From assembly GCA_903934155.1 (NCBI GenBank), contig CAIZMS010000094.1, positions 1-7,554 on the forward strand: a stretch of DNA of 7,554 nucleotides, read 5' to 3'. The notes under the pieces were generated by a model. The model did no database searches. It saw only the letters and a program-made list of their open reading frames with translations, and was not told the origin of the DNA. Within the stretch, counting starts at the first letter, position 1. Each line of letters opens with the position of its first letter. A program made the translations under genes and the position numbers. Positions 1-5,734 of this stretch are shown here, one piece after another. The DNA comes from an uncultured bacterium (GTDB taxonomy: Bacteria > Verrucomicrobiota > Kiritimatiellia > CAIKKV01 > CAITUY01).

Positions 1-526
1 CCAGGATGGCTACGAGGCGCTGAAACTCGGGTTCGTAGAGGTCAAAGCCTCGCGAGCGAACAAGGCTCATGCGGGTCAGTTCAAGGCGGTCAACGCGACG
101 CCGAAGCGCTTCCTGCGTGAATTTGCGGTTGAATCCAGTGACGAAGTCAAGGCTGGCGACATCGTGACGGCCTCTGTTTTGGATGGAGTCGATTACGTCG
201 ACATTATTGGGATTACCAAAGGACGCGGGTTTCAGGGTGTTGTCCGTCGATTTAAGATGGCGGGCGGACCGATGACCCATGGCGGCCATTCGAAGCGGCG
301 TGTCGGATCGATTGGATGTCGTTCCTTTCCTGGACGCGTTCACAAAGGAAAGCGAATGCCCGGACACATGGGTAATGTGCGGGTCACAACGCAAAATCTG
401 AAGGTGGTTCAGTTGCGAGCGAGCGAGAATCTGATCCTTGTGAAAGGGGCAGTTCCCGGACCGGCTGGAGCACTGGTTGAAATACGCAAAGCATTAAAGA
501 AGACGAAGGCGGGGCAGGGTAAATGA
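1..526 (+). CDS. rplC: 50S ribosomal protein L3, 5'-truncated by window edge
   Basis: L3 is an early-assembly protein of the large subunit. Its globular domain lies on the surface and a long extension reaches toward the peptidyl transferase centre. The readable frame begins at base 2 with QDGYEALKLGF, which lines up with the region near residue 42 of the E. coli protein, so roughly 40 N-terminal residues lie outside the window and 174 are present. The family signature is clear: GITKGRGFQGVVRRF, then THGG, GSIG, PGRVHKGKRMPGHMG and the C-terminal LILVKGAVPGPAG. At the position of E. coli Gln150, the PrmB methylation site, I read Ser (GSIGCRS, aligned by eye), so that modification is not expected; many bacteria lack this Gln. 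The stop codon overlaps the rplD start by 4 bases (ATGA), which suggests coupled translation. Confidence 0.97.
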   Translation, partial: QDGYEALKLGFVEVKASRANKAHAGQFKAVNATPKRFLREFAVESSDEVKAGDIVTASVLDGVDYVDIIGITKGRGFQGVVRRFKMAGGPMTHGGHSKRRVGSIGCRSFPGRVHKGKRMPGHMGNVRVTTQNLKVVQLRASENLILVKGAVPGPAGALVEIRKALKKTKAGQGK

Positions 527-1164
527 GCAAGCTTTCTGTCTATGACATGAAAGGGTCCTCGTTGGCGAAGGTTGACTTTCCTGACGAGTTGTTGACGAGC
601 AAGGGCCAGCAGGCCGTCCGTGATGTAATCGTGGCCTATCAAGCCGGGTTGCGTGCGGGGTCGGCCTCCACACTCGGCAAGGGGGCCGTCGCGGGGAGCA
701 ATAAGAAGCCGTGGAAACAGAAAGGTACCGGACGTGCCCGTGCTGGTTTCAGGCAATCTCCCGTTTGGCGGGGCGGTGGTGTGGCTCATGGGCCTCATCC
801 CCGTAGTTACGCAAAGCGTGTTCCTGTTAAAGTCGCGCGTCTGGCATTTCGGAGTGCACTGAGTGATCTTATCCGTGAGGATCGCATTCGGGTACTGGAC
901 ACATTAACGGTGACGGAACCCAAGACGAAAGCTGCTGTTGCATTGCTGAAGTCACTCGGTCTTAAGCAGGGAGTTTTGATCGTGGTTGACAAGCTTGACA
1001 AAAACCTGCTATGCGCGCTCCGGAACCTACCTAATGTGGAGGCTACAACGGCCCGGGATGTCAGTACATTTCAGTTGGTTCGCTTTCCTGTGACGGTGAT
1101 GACCCGCTCAGCGATGAATCAGTTAAAGGTGCGGCTTGAGGGCGAGCCGGGGAGGAAATCATGA
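523..1164 (+). CDS. rplD: 50S ribosomal protein L4
   Basis: L4 binds domain I of 23S rRNA, and its extended loop lines the constriction of the peptide exit tunnel. The protein has 213 residues, slightly longer than the 201 of E. coli. The diagnostic tunnel loop spans about residues 52-100 and contains KPWKQKGTGRARAG, SPVWRGGG and HGPHPRSY. The globular part follows and ends with the segment VRFPVTVMTRSAMNQL. The start is the ATG inside the ATGA overlap with rplC, preceded by a G-rich GGGGCAGGG stretch that can act as a ribosome binding site. Its stop overlaps the rplW start by 4 bases. In E. coli, L4 represses the S10 operon through the leader of the mRNA. That leader would lie upstream of this window, so the same control cannot be judged here. 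Confidence 0.97.
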   Translation: MSKLSVYDMKGSSLAKVDFPDELLTSKGQQAVRDVIVAYQAGLRAGSASTLGKGAVAGSNKKPWKQKGTGRARAGFRQSPVWRGGGVAHGPHPRSYAKRVPVKVARLAFRSALSDLIREDRIRVLDTLTVTEPKTKAAVALLKSLGLKQGVLIVVDKLDKNLLCALRNLPNVEATTARDVSTFQLVRFPVTVMTRSAMNQLKVRLEGEPGRKS

Positions 1165-1442
1165 AAAATCCACTTTCCGCAGTCCGAGGTTTGCACATCA
1201 CCGAGAAGGGGTCTCTGCTTTCAGGGCAGAACAAGTATTTGTTCAAGGTTGATCCCGCGGCTAACAAGCTGGAGATTAAGGGGGCGATTGAGGATTTCTT
1301 CAAGGTCAAGGTCACGAAGGTCAATACCATGAATTATGATGGCAAGGCCTGCCGTGAACGTACTATCCACTCTGGGAAAAAGCCGGACTGGAAGCGCGCG
1401 GTGGTGACACTGAGAGAAGGCGATAAGATAGATTTGGAATAG
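1161..1442 (+). CDS. rplW: 50S ribosomal protein L23
   Basis: L23 sits at the exit of the peptide tunnel and is the docking site for trigger factor and the signal recognition particle in bacteria. The protein has 93 residues, near the usual length of 95-100. It begins MKNPLSAVRGLHITEKG, matching the family's N-terminal 'I..P.iTEKs' segment, followed by NKYLFKVDPAANKLEIKGAIEDFFKVKVTKVNTMNYDGK, the typical L23/L25p core in which the fold's third strand and helix lead to KVxxVNT. The long loop is followed by KPDWKRAVVTLREGDKIDL at the C-terminus. The start is set by a strong GGGGAGG ribosome binding site at about 1149-1154 inside the end of rplD and by the ATGA overlap with that gene. There is a 10-base gap to rplB. 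Confidence 0.96.
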   Translation: MKNPLSAVRGLHITEKGSLLSGQNKYLFKVDPAANKLEIKGAIEDFFKVKVTKVNTMNYDGKACRERTIHSGKKPDWKRAVVTLREGDKIDLE

Positions 1443-1452
1443 GAAGCACGAC

Positions 1453-2277
1453 ATGGCTCTGAAAACCTACAAACCGACGACGCCGAGCCTGCGACACACG
1501 CAGCTCTCGACGTTTGATGAAATTACCCGGAGCAAGCCCGAACGGTCGCTCACGAAATCACAGAAGTCAAAGGCGGGGCGCAATTCTGCGGGACGAATCA
1601 CAGTTCGTCATCGTGGCGGGGGGCACCGGCATCATTACCGGATCATTGATTTTAAGCGGAATAAAGTTGGTATTCCCGCCAAGGTTCAAGCTATTGAATA
1701 TGACCCGAACCGGACGGCGCGAATTGCACTACTCGCCTACAGAGATGGCGAAAAGCGCTATATACTGGCTCCGGTCGGACTGGAAGTTGGGACGATGGTG
1801 ATGTCAGGTCCTGATGCCGAGCCGATCAACGGGAATGCGTTGCCGCTTGCGAGGATACCGCTTGGGTTGCCGATCCACAATATTGAGTTGACGGTAGGGT
1901 GCGGCGCGCAATTGGTGCGCAGTGCTGGTCAGACCGCACAGTTGATGTCGCGTGAAGGTGGTTATGCTCAGGTGAAGTTGCCGTCAGGTGAAATTCGACA
2001 GATCAATGTCGAGTGTCAGGCGACAATTGGCCAGGTGGGAAATTTGGATCATGATGGAATTTGCCTGGGCAAGGCCGGGCGTAAGCGTTGGAAGGGGATT
2101 CGGCCTACCGTACGTGGTGTGGCGATGAACCCGGTTGACCATCCGATGGGTGGCGGTGAAGGTCGTACGTCCGGCGGCGGTCACCCAGTGACGCCGTGGG
2201 GTCAGCTCACGAAGGGCAAGAAGACCCGTGCGGGACGAAAGACATCGAGCAAATTTATTGTTAGGCGGAGAAAGTAA
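1453..2277 (+). CDS. rplB: 50S ribosomal protein L2
   Basis: L2 is a primary 23S rRNA binding protein needed for subunit association and peptidyl transferase activity. The length of 274 residues is exactly that expected. The N-terminal RNA-binding region carries GRNSAGRITVRHRGGGHRHHYRIIDF (about residues 43-68). The C-terminal signature is NPVDHPMGGGEG followed by GGGHPVTPWG and a basic tail. His230 in that motif corresponds to E. coli His229, a residue long studied for its effect on peptide bond formation. The ATG has only a modest AGGAAG ribosome binding site at 1441-1446, right after the rplW stop. Only three bases separate its stop from rpsS. Nothing in it looks unusual. Confidence 0.98.
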   Translation: MALKTYKPTTPSLRHTQLSTFDEITRSKPERSLTKSQKSKAGRNSAGRITVRHRGGGHRHHYRIIDFKRNKVGIPAKVQAIEYDPNRTARIALLAYRDGEKRYILAPVGLEVGTMVMSGPDAEPINGNALPLARIPLGLPIHNIELTVGCGAQLVRSAGQTAQLMSREGGYAQVKLPSGEIRQINVECQATIGQVGNLDHDGICLGKAGRKRWKGIRPTVRGVAMNPVDHPMGGGEGRTSGGGHPVTPWGQLTKGKKTRAGRKTSSKFIVRRRK

Positions 2278-2280
2278 GCC

Positions 2281-2565
2281 ATGGGCCGTTCATTAAAAAA
2301 AGGGCCGTTTGTTGATGAGAAGCTTCTGGAACGCGTCGAGAAGATGAATCGCGTTGGCGAGAAGCGCGTGGTCAAGACGTGGTCCCGTCGTTCCATGATT
2401 GTTCCTGAGTTTGTCGGGCATACGCTTGCCGTACACAACGGCAAGCAGCATGTTCCGGTGTACATCACGGAGCATATGGTGAGCCATCGTTTGGGTGAAT
2501 TTGCGCCAACACGCATTTTCCGTAAGCACGGCACGCATACCGACAAGACGGTGGCGTTGAAGTAG
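2281..2565 (+). CDS. rpsS: 30S ribosomal protein S19
   Basis: S19 lies in the head of the small subunit, pairs with S13 and contacts the A-site finger side of the large subunit. The protein is 94 residues, close to the usual 92. It opens MGRSLKKGPFVDEKLL, has the conserved WSRRSMIVPEFVGHTLAVHNGK at about residues 34-55, and continues VPVYITEHMVSHRLGEFAPTR with the usual FRKHG near the C-terminus. The ATG follows rplB after three bases, with a GGAG at 2267-2270 as probable ribosome binding site. In almost all bacteria with this cluster the next gene is rplV; here a different gene starts 4 bases after the stop. Confidence 0.98.
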   Translation: MGRSLKKGPFVDEKLLERVEKMNRVGEKRVVKTWSRRSMIVPEFVGHTLAVHNGKQHVPVYITEHMVSHRLGEFAPTRIFRKHGTHTDKTVALK

Positions 2566-2569
2566 TCTT

Positions 2570-3064
2570 ATGCGGGCGGGTAATAAGGCGAGGCGGCTTG
2601 AATTGACTTTTGCGATCTTGTGCCTGCTGATGGGGCGCGGTTTGATGGCGGGAGTTAACGAAGGAGAAGCGGATTTTCTTCGACGCCAGGTGAAATTCCT
2701 GACCGAGGCGCTGGCCATGACGAAGGCGGAGGCGGATGGTTTGAGGGCCCGGGTAGATAGCCGGGGCTATGAGACGGCGGGGGGGAGGGGCGGAAGGCCC
2801 GTTGCTCCTGCCGAAATGAGGGACAAAGAGTTTAGGATTTTGGACGTAAACAAAGAGCTGGGCATGGTGATCCTTGACGGCGGGCGACAGAACGGTGTGA
2901 AGCCGGGGCTGAAGTTCGCGGTGATGCAAGAGGATCGGGCTGTGGCCACGGTACGGGTTGTGGATGCGCGGGCGGCGGTTGCCGGGGCTGTGATTCATAA
3001 GACGAACCGGGCATTTCCCAGGGTTCAGGACCGGGCAGTTGTGGTGACCGGCTCCGGGAACTAG
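2570..3064 (+). CDS. Unrecognised exported coiled-coil protein inserted between rpsS and rplV
   Basis: I do not recognise this 164-residue protein as a ribosomal protein or a named family. In order it shows: a basic start (MRAGNKARR); a hydrophobic stretch at about residues 12-27 (LTFAILCLLMGRGLMA) with a possible signal peptidase I site after Ala27; a coiled coil at about 33-63 with core positions 37, 41, 44, 48, 51, 55, 58 and 62 (L, V, L, L, T, A, L, V); a Gly/Arg/Pro-rich linker at 64-82; and a small domain at 86-160 predicted to be beta-rich. That last domain contains GMVILDGGRQNGVKPG, then KFAVMQ and ATVRVVDAR, a pattern reminiscent of small SH3-like or FlgT C-terminal-type barrels (by memory only). 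There is no lipobox. Export to the periplasm or inner membrane is inferred. The ATG has only a weak GAAG seven bases upstream and an in-frame stop at 2558-2560, so it is the earliest possible start; Met21 and Met26 are less likely because they would cut the hydrophobic stretch. Of 20 Arg codons none is CGT, whereas the next gene uses CGT five times in 14, suggesting lower expression. Confidence 0.85.
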   Translation: MRAGNKARRLELTFAILCLLMGRGLMAGVNEGEADFLRRQVKFLTEALAMTKAEADGLRARVDSRGYETAGGRGGRPVAPAEMRDKEFRILDVNKELGMVILDGGRQNGVKPGLKFAVMQEDRAVATVRVVDARAAVAGAVIHKTNRAFPRVQDRAVVVTGSGN

Positions 3065-3074
3065 GAGCAAGGCA

Positions 3075-3410
3075 ATGGAAGTCAAAGCAGTGACCAAGTA
3101 TGTACGTCTGTCTCCGCGTAAAGCGAGGGATATGGCGAGGGCTATTCAAGGTCTGCCGGTGGCCGATGCAATCAAGACAGTGGAGTTTAGTGAGCGCAAG
3201 GCCGCGCGACAGTTGGAGAAGACGATTCGTTCAGCGGTGGCTAATGCGGAAAATAACGCGAAGCTTTCCGCGGATGATCTGCGAGTGAAAGAGGCCACGA
3301 TCGGCGAAGGGCCGGCGATGAAGCGTTTTTGGGCGCGGTCGCGTGGCATGGTGAGCCGGATCCGGAAACGGACCAGCCACATCACGATTGTGTTGTCAGA
3401 CGGGAAGTGA
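3075..3410 (+). CDS. rplV: 50S ribosomal protein L22
   Basis: L22 binds all domains of 23S rRNA, and its long beta-hairpin lines the peptide exit tunnel opposite L4. The protein has 111 residues, the normal length. It begins MEVKAVTKYVRLSPRKARDMARAIQG, the standard N-terminus, has SAVANAENN at about 53-61 and the hairpin region GPAMKRFWARSRGMVSRIRKRTSHITIVL at about 79-107. The ATG is preceded by AGGAG at 3063-3067, which overlaps the TAG stop of the inserted gene, so its translation start lies tight behind that gene. This means the ribosomal gene has its own strong binding site and does not depend on the inserted gene being translated. Confidence 0.98.
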   Translation: MEVKAVTKYVRLSPRKARDMARAIQGLPVADAIKTVEFSERKAARQLEKTIRSAVANAENNAKLSADDLRVKEATIGEGPAMKRFWARSRGMVSRIRKRTSHITIVLSDGK

Positions 3411-3424
3411 CCGGCGGATGCCGG
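3411..3424 (+). promoter_or_regulatory. Small GC hairpin after the rplV stop
   Basis: Directly after the rplV stop codon the sequence reads CCGGC-GGAT-GCCGG, a perfect 5-base-pair stem with a 4-base loop. It lies in the 36-base rplV-rpsC gap and ends about 10 bases before the AGGAG binding site of rpsC. There is no run of T after it, so it is not a rho-independent terminator. It could mark an mRNA processing site or shield the gap, or it could be chance in GC-rich DNA. Confidence 0.3.
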
Positions 3425-3434
3425 GAGATGTGAA

Positions 3435-3439
3435 AGGAG
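3435..3439 (+). promoter_or_regulatory. Ribosome binding site fixing the TTG start of rpsC
   Basis: AGGAG at these positions lies 7 bases before the TTG at 3447-3449. Together with the invariant GQKINP that follows, it decides that rpsC starts with TTG and not with a later ATG. Confidence 0.85.
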
Positions 3440-3446
3440 ATTCGTT

Positions 3447-4115
3447 TTGGGACAGAAAATCAATCCGATTGGACTCAGGATTGCCGTCACTAAGGCGTGG
3501 AAGTCCCGCTGGTTTGCTGATAAGAAAACCTGCGGAACCCTGCTGATGGAGGACCTGAAGATCCGTGATCTCGTGAAAAAGCGCTTGGACGCGGCCGCTG
3601 TGGCGGAGATCATTATTGAGCGGTATGCGAACCGCGTTCGTGCCACCATCTGTACCGCGCGCCCCGGAATCGTGATCGGTCGCAAGGGGCAGGATCTGGA
3701 TCGAATACGCGATGAAATCGCGAAAATAACGAGCAAGGAGATCTATTTGGAGATTCGTGAGATCCGGAGCCCGGACACGAATGCGCAACTGGTCGCCGAG
3801 AGCGTGGCATTGCAGATGGAACGGCGAGTGTCATTCCGCCGTGCGATGAAGCGTGCGATCAAGATGGCTATGGAATTGGGCGTAAAGGGAATCCGCATCA
3901 AGTGCGCCGGACGACTCGGGGGATCCGAGCTGGCTCGTGTGGAGTGGTACAAGGAGGGAACTATTCCTCTGCATACGCTTCGCGCGAACATAGACTACGG
4001 GTTTGCCGAGGCGAACACCACGGCTGGAAAAATTGGCGTCAAGGTGTGGATTTGTAAGGAAAAAGAGGAGCCTGAGAAGGCAGTAAGGGGACGTTCCAAT
4101 GCCACTTATGCCTAA
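3447..4115 (+). CDS. rpsC: 30S ribosomal protein S3 (TTG start)
   Basis: S3 forms the mRNA entry tunnel of the small subunit with S4 and S5 and contributes to the ribosome's helicase activity. The protein has 222 residues, against 233 in E. coli, with a shorter C-terminal tail. Read from TTG it begins MGQKINPIGLR, the near-invariant family start. The KH domain carries the GRKG motif at residues 78-81 within ARPGIVIGRKGQ. The C-terminal domain has FRRAMKRA, in which Arg131, Arg132 and Lys135 fall at the same numbers as the E. coli residues tied to helicase activity, followed by GRLGGSELARVEWYKEG and PLHTLRANIDYG. The last 17 bases overlap the start of rplP, so the two are probably translated in a coupled way. 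Confidence 0.97.
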   Translation: MGQKINPIGLRIAVTKAWKSRWFADKKTCGTLLMEDLKIRDLVKKRLDAAAVAEIIIERYANRVRATICTARPGIVIGRKGQDLDRIRDEIAKITSKEIYLEIREIRSPDTNAQLVAESVALQMERRVSFRRAMKRAIKMAMELGVKGIRIKCAGRLGGSELARVEWYKEGTIPLHTLRANIDYGFAEANTTAGKIGVKVWICKEKEEPEKAVRGRSNATYA

Positions 4116-4512
4116 GCGTGTGAAGCACCGCATGGTGCAGCGCGGATCCCGGAAGGGAACGGCGCACTCGGGAAACACTTTGGCTTTCGGTGAATATGGT
4201 CTGAAAGCGTTGGATCGTGCGTGGGTTAAGGCGACCCAGATTGAGGCTTGTCGTGTGGCGATGAACCGGAATATGAAGCGCCGCGGTAAGGTTTGGTTGC
4301 GAATTTTTCCGGATAAGCCGGTCAGCAAAAAGCCGCTCGAAACGCGGTCAGGTAAGGGTAAGGGCCCGCTGGACTGCTGGGTTTCGGTTATTCTTCCAGG
4401 AGCAATGCTCTTCGAGGTGGACGGCGTGACCGAACAGTTGGCGAGGGAATCGTTGCGTCTGGCGGCGGCAAAGTTGCCGATCCGGACAATGTTTGTGAAA
4501 CGGCACGGGTAA
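4099..4512 (+). CDS. rplP: 50S ribosomal protein L16
   Basis: L16 helps shape the A-site tRNA pocket and the GTPase-associated side of the large subunit. The protein has 137 residues, the normal size. It starts MPLMPKRVKHR and carries QIEACRVAMNRNMKRRGKVWLRIFPDKPVSKKP at about 47-79, then ETRSGKGKG and ARESLRLAAAKLPI. Arg83 corresponds to E. coli Arg81, the hydroxylation target of YcfD (RoxA). The next residue is Ser instead of the usual Met. Two starts are possible, at 4099 and 4108. I chose 4099 because AAGGGG at 4085-4089 lies about 8-9 bases before it and 17 or more before the other. The gene overlaps the end of rpsC by 17 bases, and 31 bases separate it from rpmC. Confidence 0.96.
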   Translation: MPLMPKRVKHRMVQRGSRKGTAHSGNTLAFGEYGLKALDRAWVKATQIEACRVAMNRNMKRRGKVWLRIFPDKPVSKKPLETRSGKGKGPLDCWVSVILPGAMLFEVDGVTEQLARESLRLAAAKLPIRTMFVKRHG

Positions 4513-4543
4513 CCGGGCCAAACAGGACAGGGGTGCGGACGCC

Positions 4544-4741
4544 ATGAAGGCCGCGAAACTGAGAGAGTTTAATAAAGAGGAACTTGCGCAACAAAACTCC
4601 GACATGGAGAAGGAGCTGCGTACGTTGAAAATTCGTAAATCGGCGAGCCAGATTGAACAGCCGTCACGGATTCGCAGCCTTCGTCGGGATATTGCCCGCG
4701 CGAAGACGGTGATGACCGAGCGGCGTCGCCAGCAAGGTTGA
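4544..4741 (+). CDS. rpmC: 50S ribosomal protein L29
   Basis: L29 is a small helical protein beside L23 at the tunnel exit. The 65 residues match the family length. It begins MKAAKLREFNKEEL, followed by KELRTLKIRKSASQIEQPSRIRSLRRDIARAKTVM, which is the standard pattern of a long helix, the 'A.. Q.e.p.rir..RrdIAR.kT' segment and a short basic tail. The usual 'ATGQLeN' is replaced by SASQIEQ, a modest divergence. The best ribosome binding site is AGGGG at 4529-4533, ten bases before the ATG, longer than ideal spacing. The stop TGA lies 5 bases before the rpsQ ATG. Confidence 0.93.
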   Translation: MKAAKLREFNKEELAQQNSDMEKELRTLKIRKSASQIEQPSRIRSLRRDIARAKTVMTERRRQQG

Positions 4742-4746
4742 GGATT

Positions 4747-5022
4747 ATGGCAGAAACGGAAACCGATCGGGGCCTTCGCAAGGAGCGCACAGGTGTGGTG
4801 GTCAGCGCTTCAATGCAGAAGACCATAGTGGTACGCGTGGAGCGTAAGACGAGGCATCCCTTGTATGGCAAGGAAATGCGTCAGTCGAAGAAGTTCTATG
4901 CTCATGACGAGGAAGGCAAGGCCAAAGTGGGCGATCATGTCACGATCGTCGAAACGCGTCCGTTGAGCAAGCTCAAGCGGTGGCGACTGGTCGAAGTCTT
5001 GGAAATAGGGAAACGCCAGTAA
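4747..5022 (+). CDS. rpsQ: 30S ribosomal protein S17
   Basis: S17 is a primary 16S rRNA binding protein with an OB fold in the body of the small subunit. I start it at the ATG at 4747, giving 91 residues beginning MAETETDRGLRKERTGVVVSASMQKTIVVRVER. A TTG at 4738 would add three residues but would overlap the rpmC stop. AAGG at 4734-4737 is well placed for the ATG. The family core is plain: GvVvS..M.KTivV, then HPLYGKEMRQSKKFYAHDEEG, VGDHVTIVETRPLSKLKRWRLVEVLE. The short acidic N-terminus before RGLRK is unremarkable. A 14-base gap precedes rplN. Confidence 0.95.
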   Translation: MAETETDRGLRKERTGVVVSASMQKTIVVRVERKTRHPLYGKEMRQSKKFYAHDEEGKAKVGDHVTIVETRPLSKLKRWRLVEVLEIGKRQ

Positions 5023-5036
5023 CTGGATAAACGACC

Positions 5037-5402
5037 ATGATTCAAGAAGAAACAAACCTTGATGTGGCGGATAATACCGGCGCGCGTAGCGTTCGTTGTT
5101 TTCGCCTGATCGGGCAGCGAAAGATGTATGCCCACATTGGAGATTTGATCCGGGTTGCGGTAAAGGAAGCCCAACCCACAGGGATGGTGAAGAAGGGGCA
5201 GGTCTGTCGCGCGATTATTGTGCGCACCAAGCAGCCGATTCGTCGTTCAGACGGTTCGGCGGTGCGATTTGATACCAACGCGGTGGTTCTTGTGGATGAA
5301 AAGCTGAACCCTCTTGGAACCCGTATTTTCGGGCCGGTGGCGCGAGAGCTTCGCGAGAAAAACTACATGAAGATCGTCTCATTGGCACCCGAAGTGTTGT
5401 AG
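5037..5402 (+). CDS. rplN: 50S ribosomal protein L14
   Basis: L14 binds 23S rRNA near the sarcin-ricin loop face, forms an intersubunit bridge and is the docking site of the silencing factor RsfS. The protein has 121 residues, one short of the usual 122. It shows MIQEETNLDVADNTGARSV at the start, VKKGQVCRAIIVRTKQPIRRSDGS at about 52-75 and the highly conserved C-terminus GTRIFGPVARELREKNYMKIVSLAPEVL. In place of the common 'VLGGs..rYA' the text reads RLIGQRKMYAHIGD. Upstream there is no clear Shine-Dalgarno sequence: the 14-base gap after rpsQ offers only GGAT. Translation may therefore depend on ribosomes arriving from rpsQ. In E. coli this gene opens the spc operon; here nothing suggests a separate promoter. 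Confidence 0.97.
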   Translation: MIQEETNLDVADNTGARSVRCFRLIGQRKMYAHIGDLIRVAVKEAQPTGMVKKGQVCRAIIVRTKQPIRRSDGSAVRFDTNAVVLVDEKLNPLGTRIFGPVARELREKNYMKIVSLAPEVL

Positions 5403-5414
5403 GAAGAGGAATGC

Positions 5415-5726
5415 ATGAATATTCGGCGAAACGATATCGTTGTGAAAATTCGCGGCCGAGAAAAAGGCAAGCAGGGAAAAGTGCTGCAGATGCTTCTGGG
5501 CAAGAACCGGGCTATTGTGGAGGGACTAAACCTGGTGACAAAGCACCTTCGGAAGTCGCAGGACAATCCGAAGGGCGGAATGACCCGGAAGGAAGCCTCT
5601 ATCGAGCTATCGAATCTCATGCTCTATTGCCCGCACTGCAAAAAGGCGGTACGCGTGAATCGCGTGACTGAAGGTGATAAGCGCGTTCGCAAATGTAAAA
5701 AATGCGCCCAGGCGCTTGATACGTAA
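5415..5726 (+). CDS. rplX: 50S ribosomal protein L24, four-cysteine type
   Basis: L24 is one of the two proteins that initiate 50S assembly and it lies near the tunnel exit. The protein has 103 residues. The KOW domain reads MNIRRNDIVVKIRGREKGKQGKVLQML (residues 1-27), followed by VEGLNLVTKHLRKS and KGGMTRKEASIELSNLMLYC. The C-terminal part holds four cysteines, at 72, 75, 94 and 97 (CPHC and CKKC), the pattern of a zinc ribbon found in many but not all bacterial L24 proteins. Zinc binding is inferred. The AGGAAGAGGA stretch at 5401-5410 is the binding site. An ATG at 5411 is in another frame and gives a non-ribosomal reading, so 5415 is the start. Confidence 0.96.
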   Translation: MNIRRNDIVVKIRGREKGKQGKVLQMLLGKNRAIVEGLNLVTKHLRKSQDNPKGGMTRKEASIELSNLMLYCPHCKKAVRVNRVTEGDKRVRKCKKCAQALDT

Positions 5727-5734
5727 GGTGGATT

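Noticed and set aside
409..798. Minus-strand open frame of 129 codons over rplC and rplD
   Set aside because: It lies opposite two certain ribosomal genes and shows no recognisable motif. The same holds for the other long minus-strand frames, such as 3146-3736 and 3831-4328.
2465..3097. A 210-codon open frame on the minus strand covering the inserted gene and parts of rpsS and rplV
   Set aside because: It is rich in Pro, His, Arg and Ser in the way typical of the reverse complement of GC-rich coding DNA, it crosses two certain ribosomal gene ends, and no protein family can be seen in it. The plus-strand reading has coherent signal, coil and domain structure and fits the operon.
4738..4746. 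TTG start three codons upstream for S17
   Set aside because: It overlaps the rpmC stop, adds residues not typical of the family, and the ATG at 4747 has well-placed AAGG.
5023..5036. Separate spc-operon promoter before rplN as in E. coli
   Set aside because: The gap after rpsQ is only 14 bases, and no promoter-like pair of hexamers was evident at the end of rpsQ.
5411..5671. Open frame starting at the ATG 4 bases before rplX
   Set aside because: It overlaps L24 in another frame and its product resembles no family; the L24 frame is certain.
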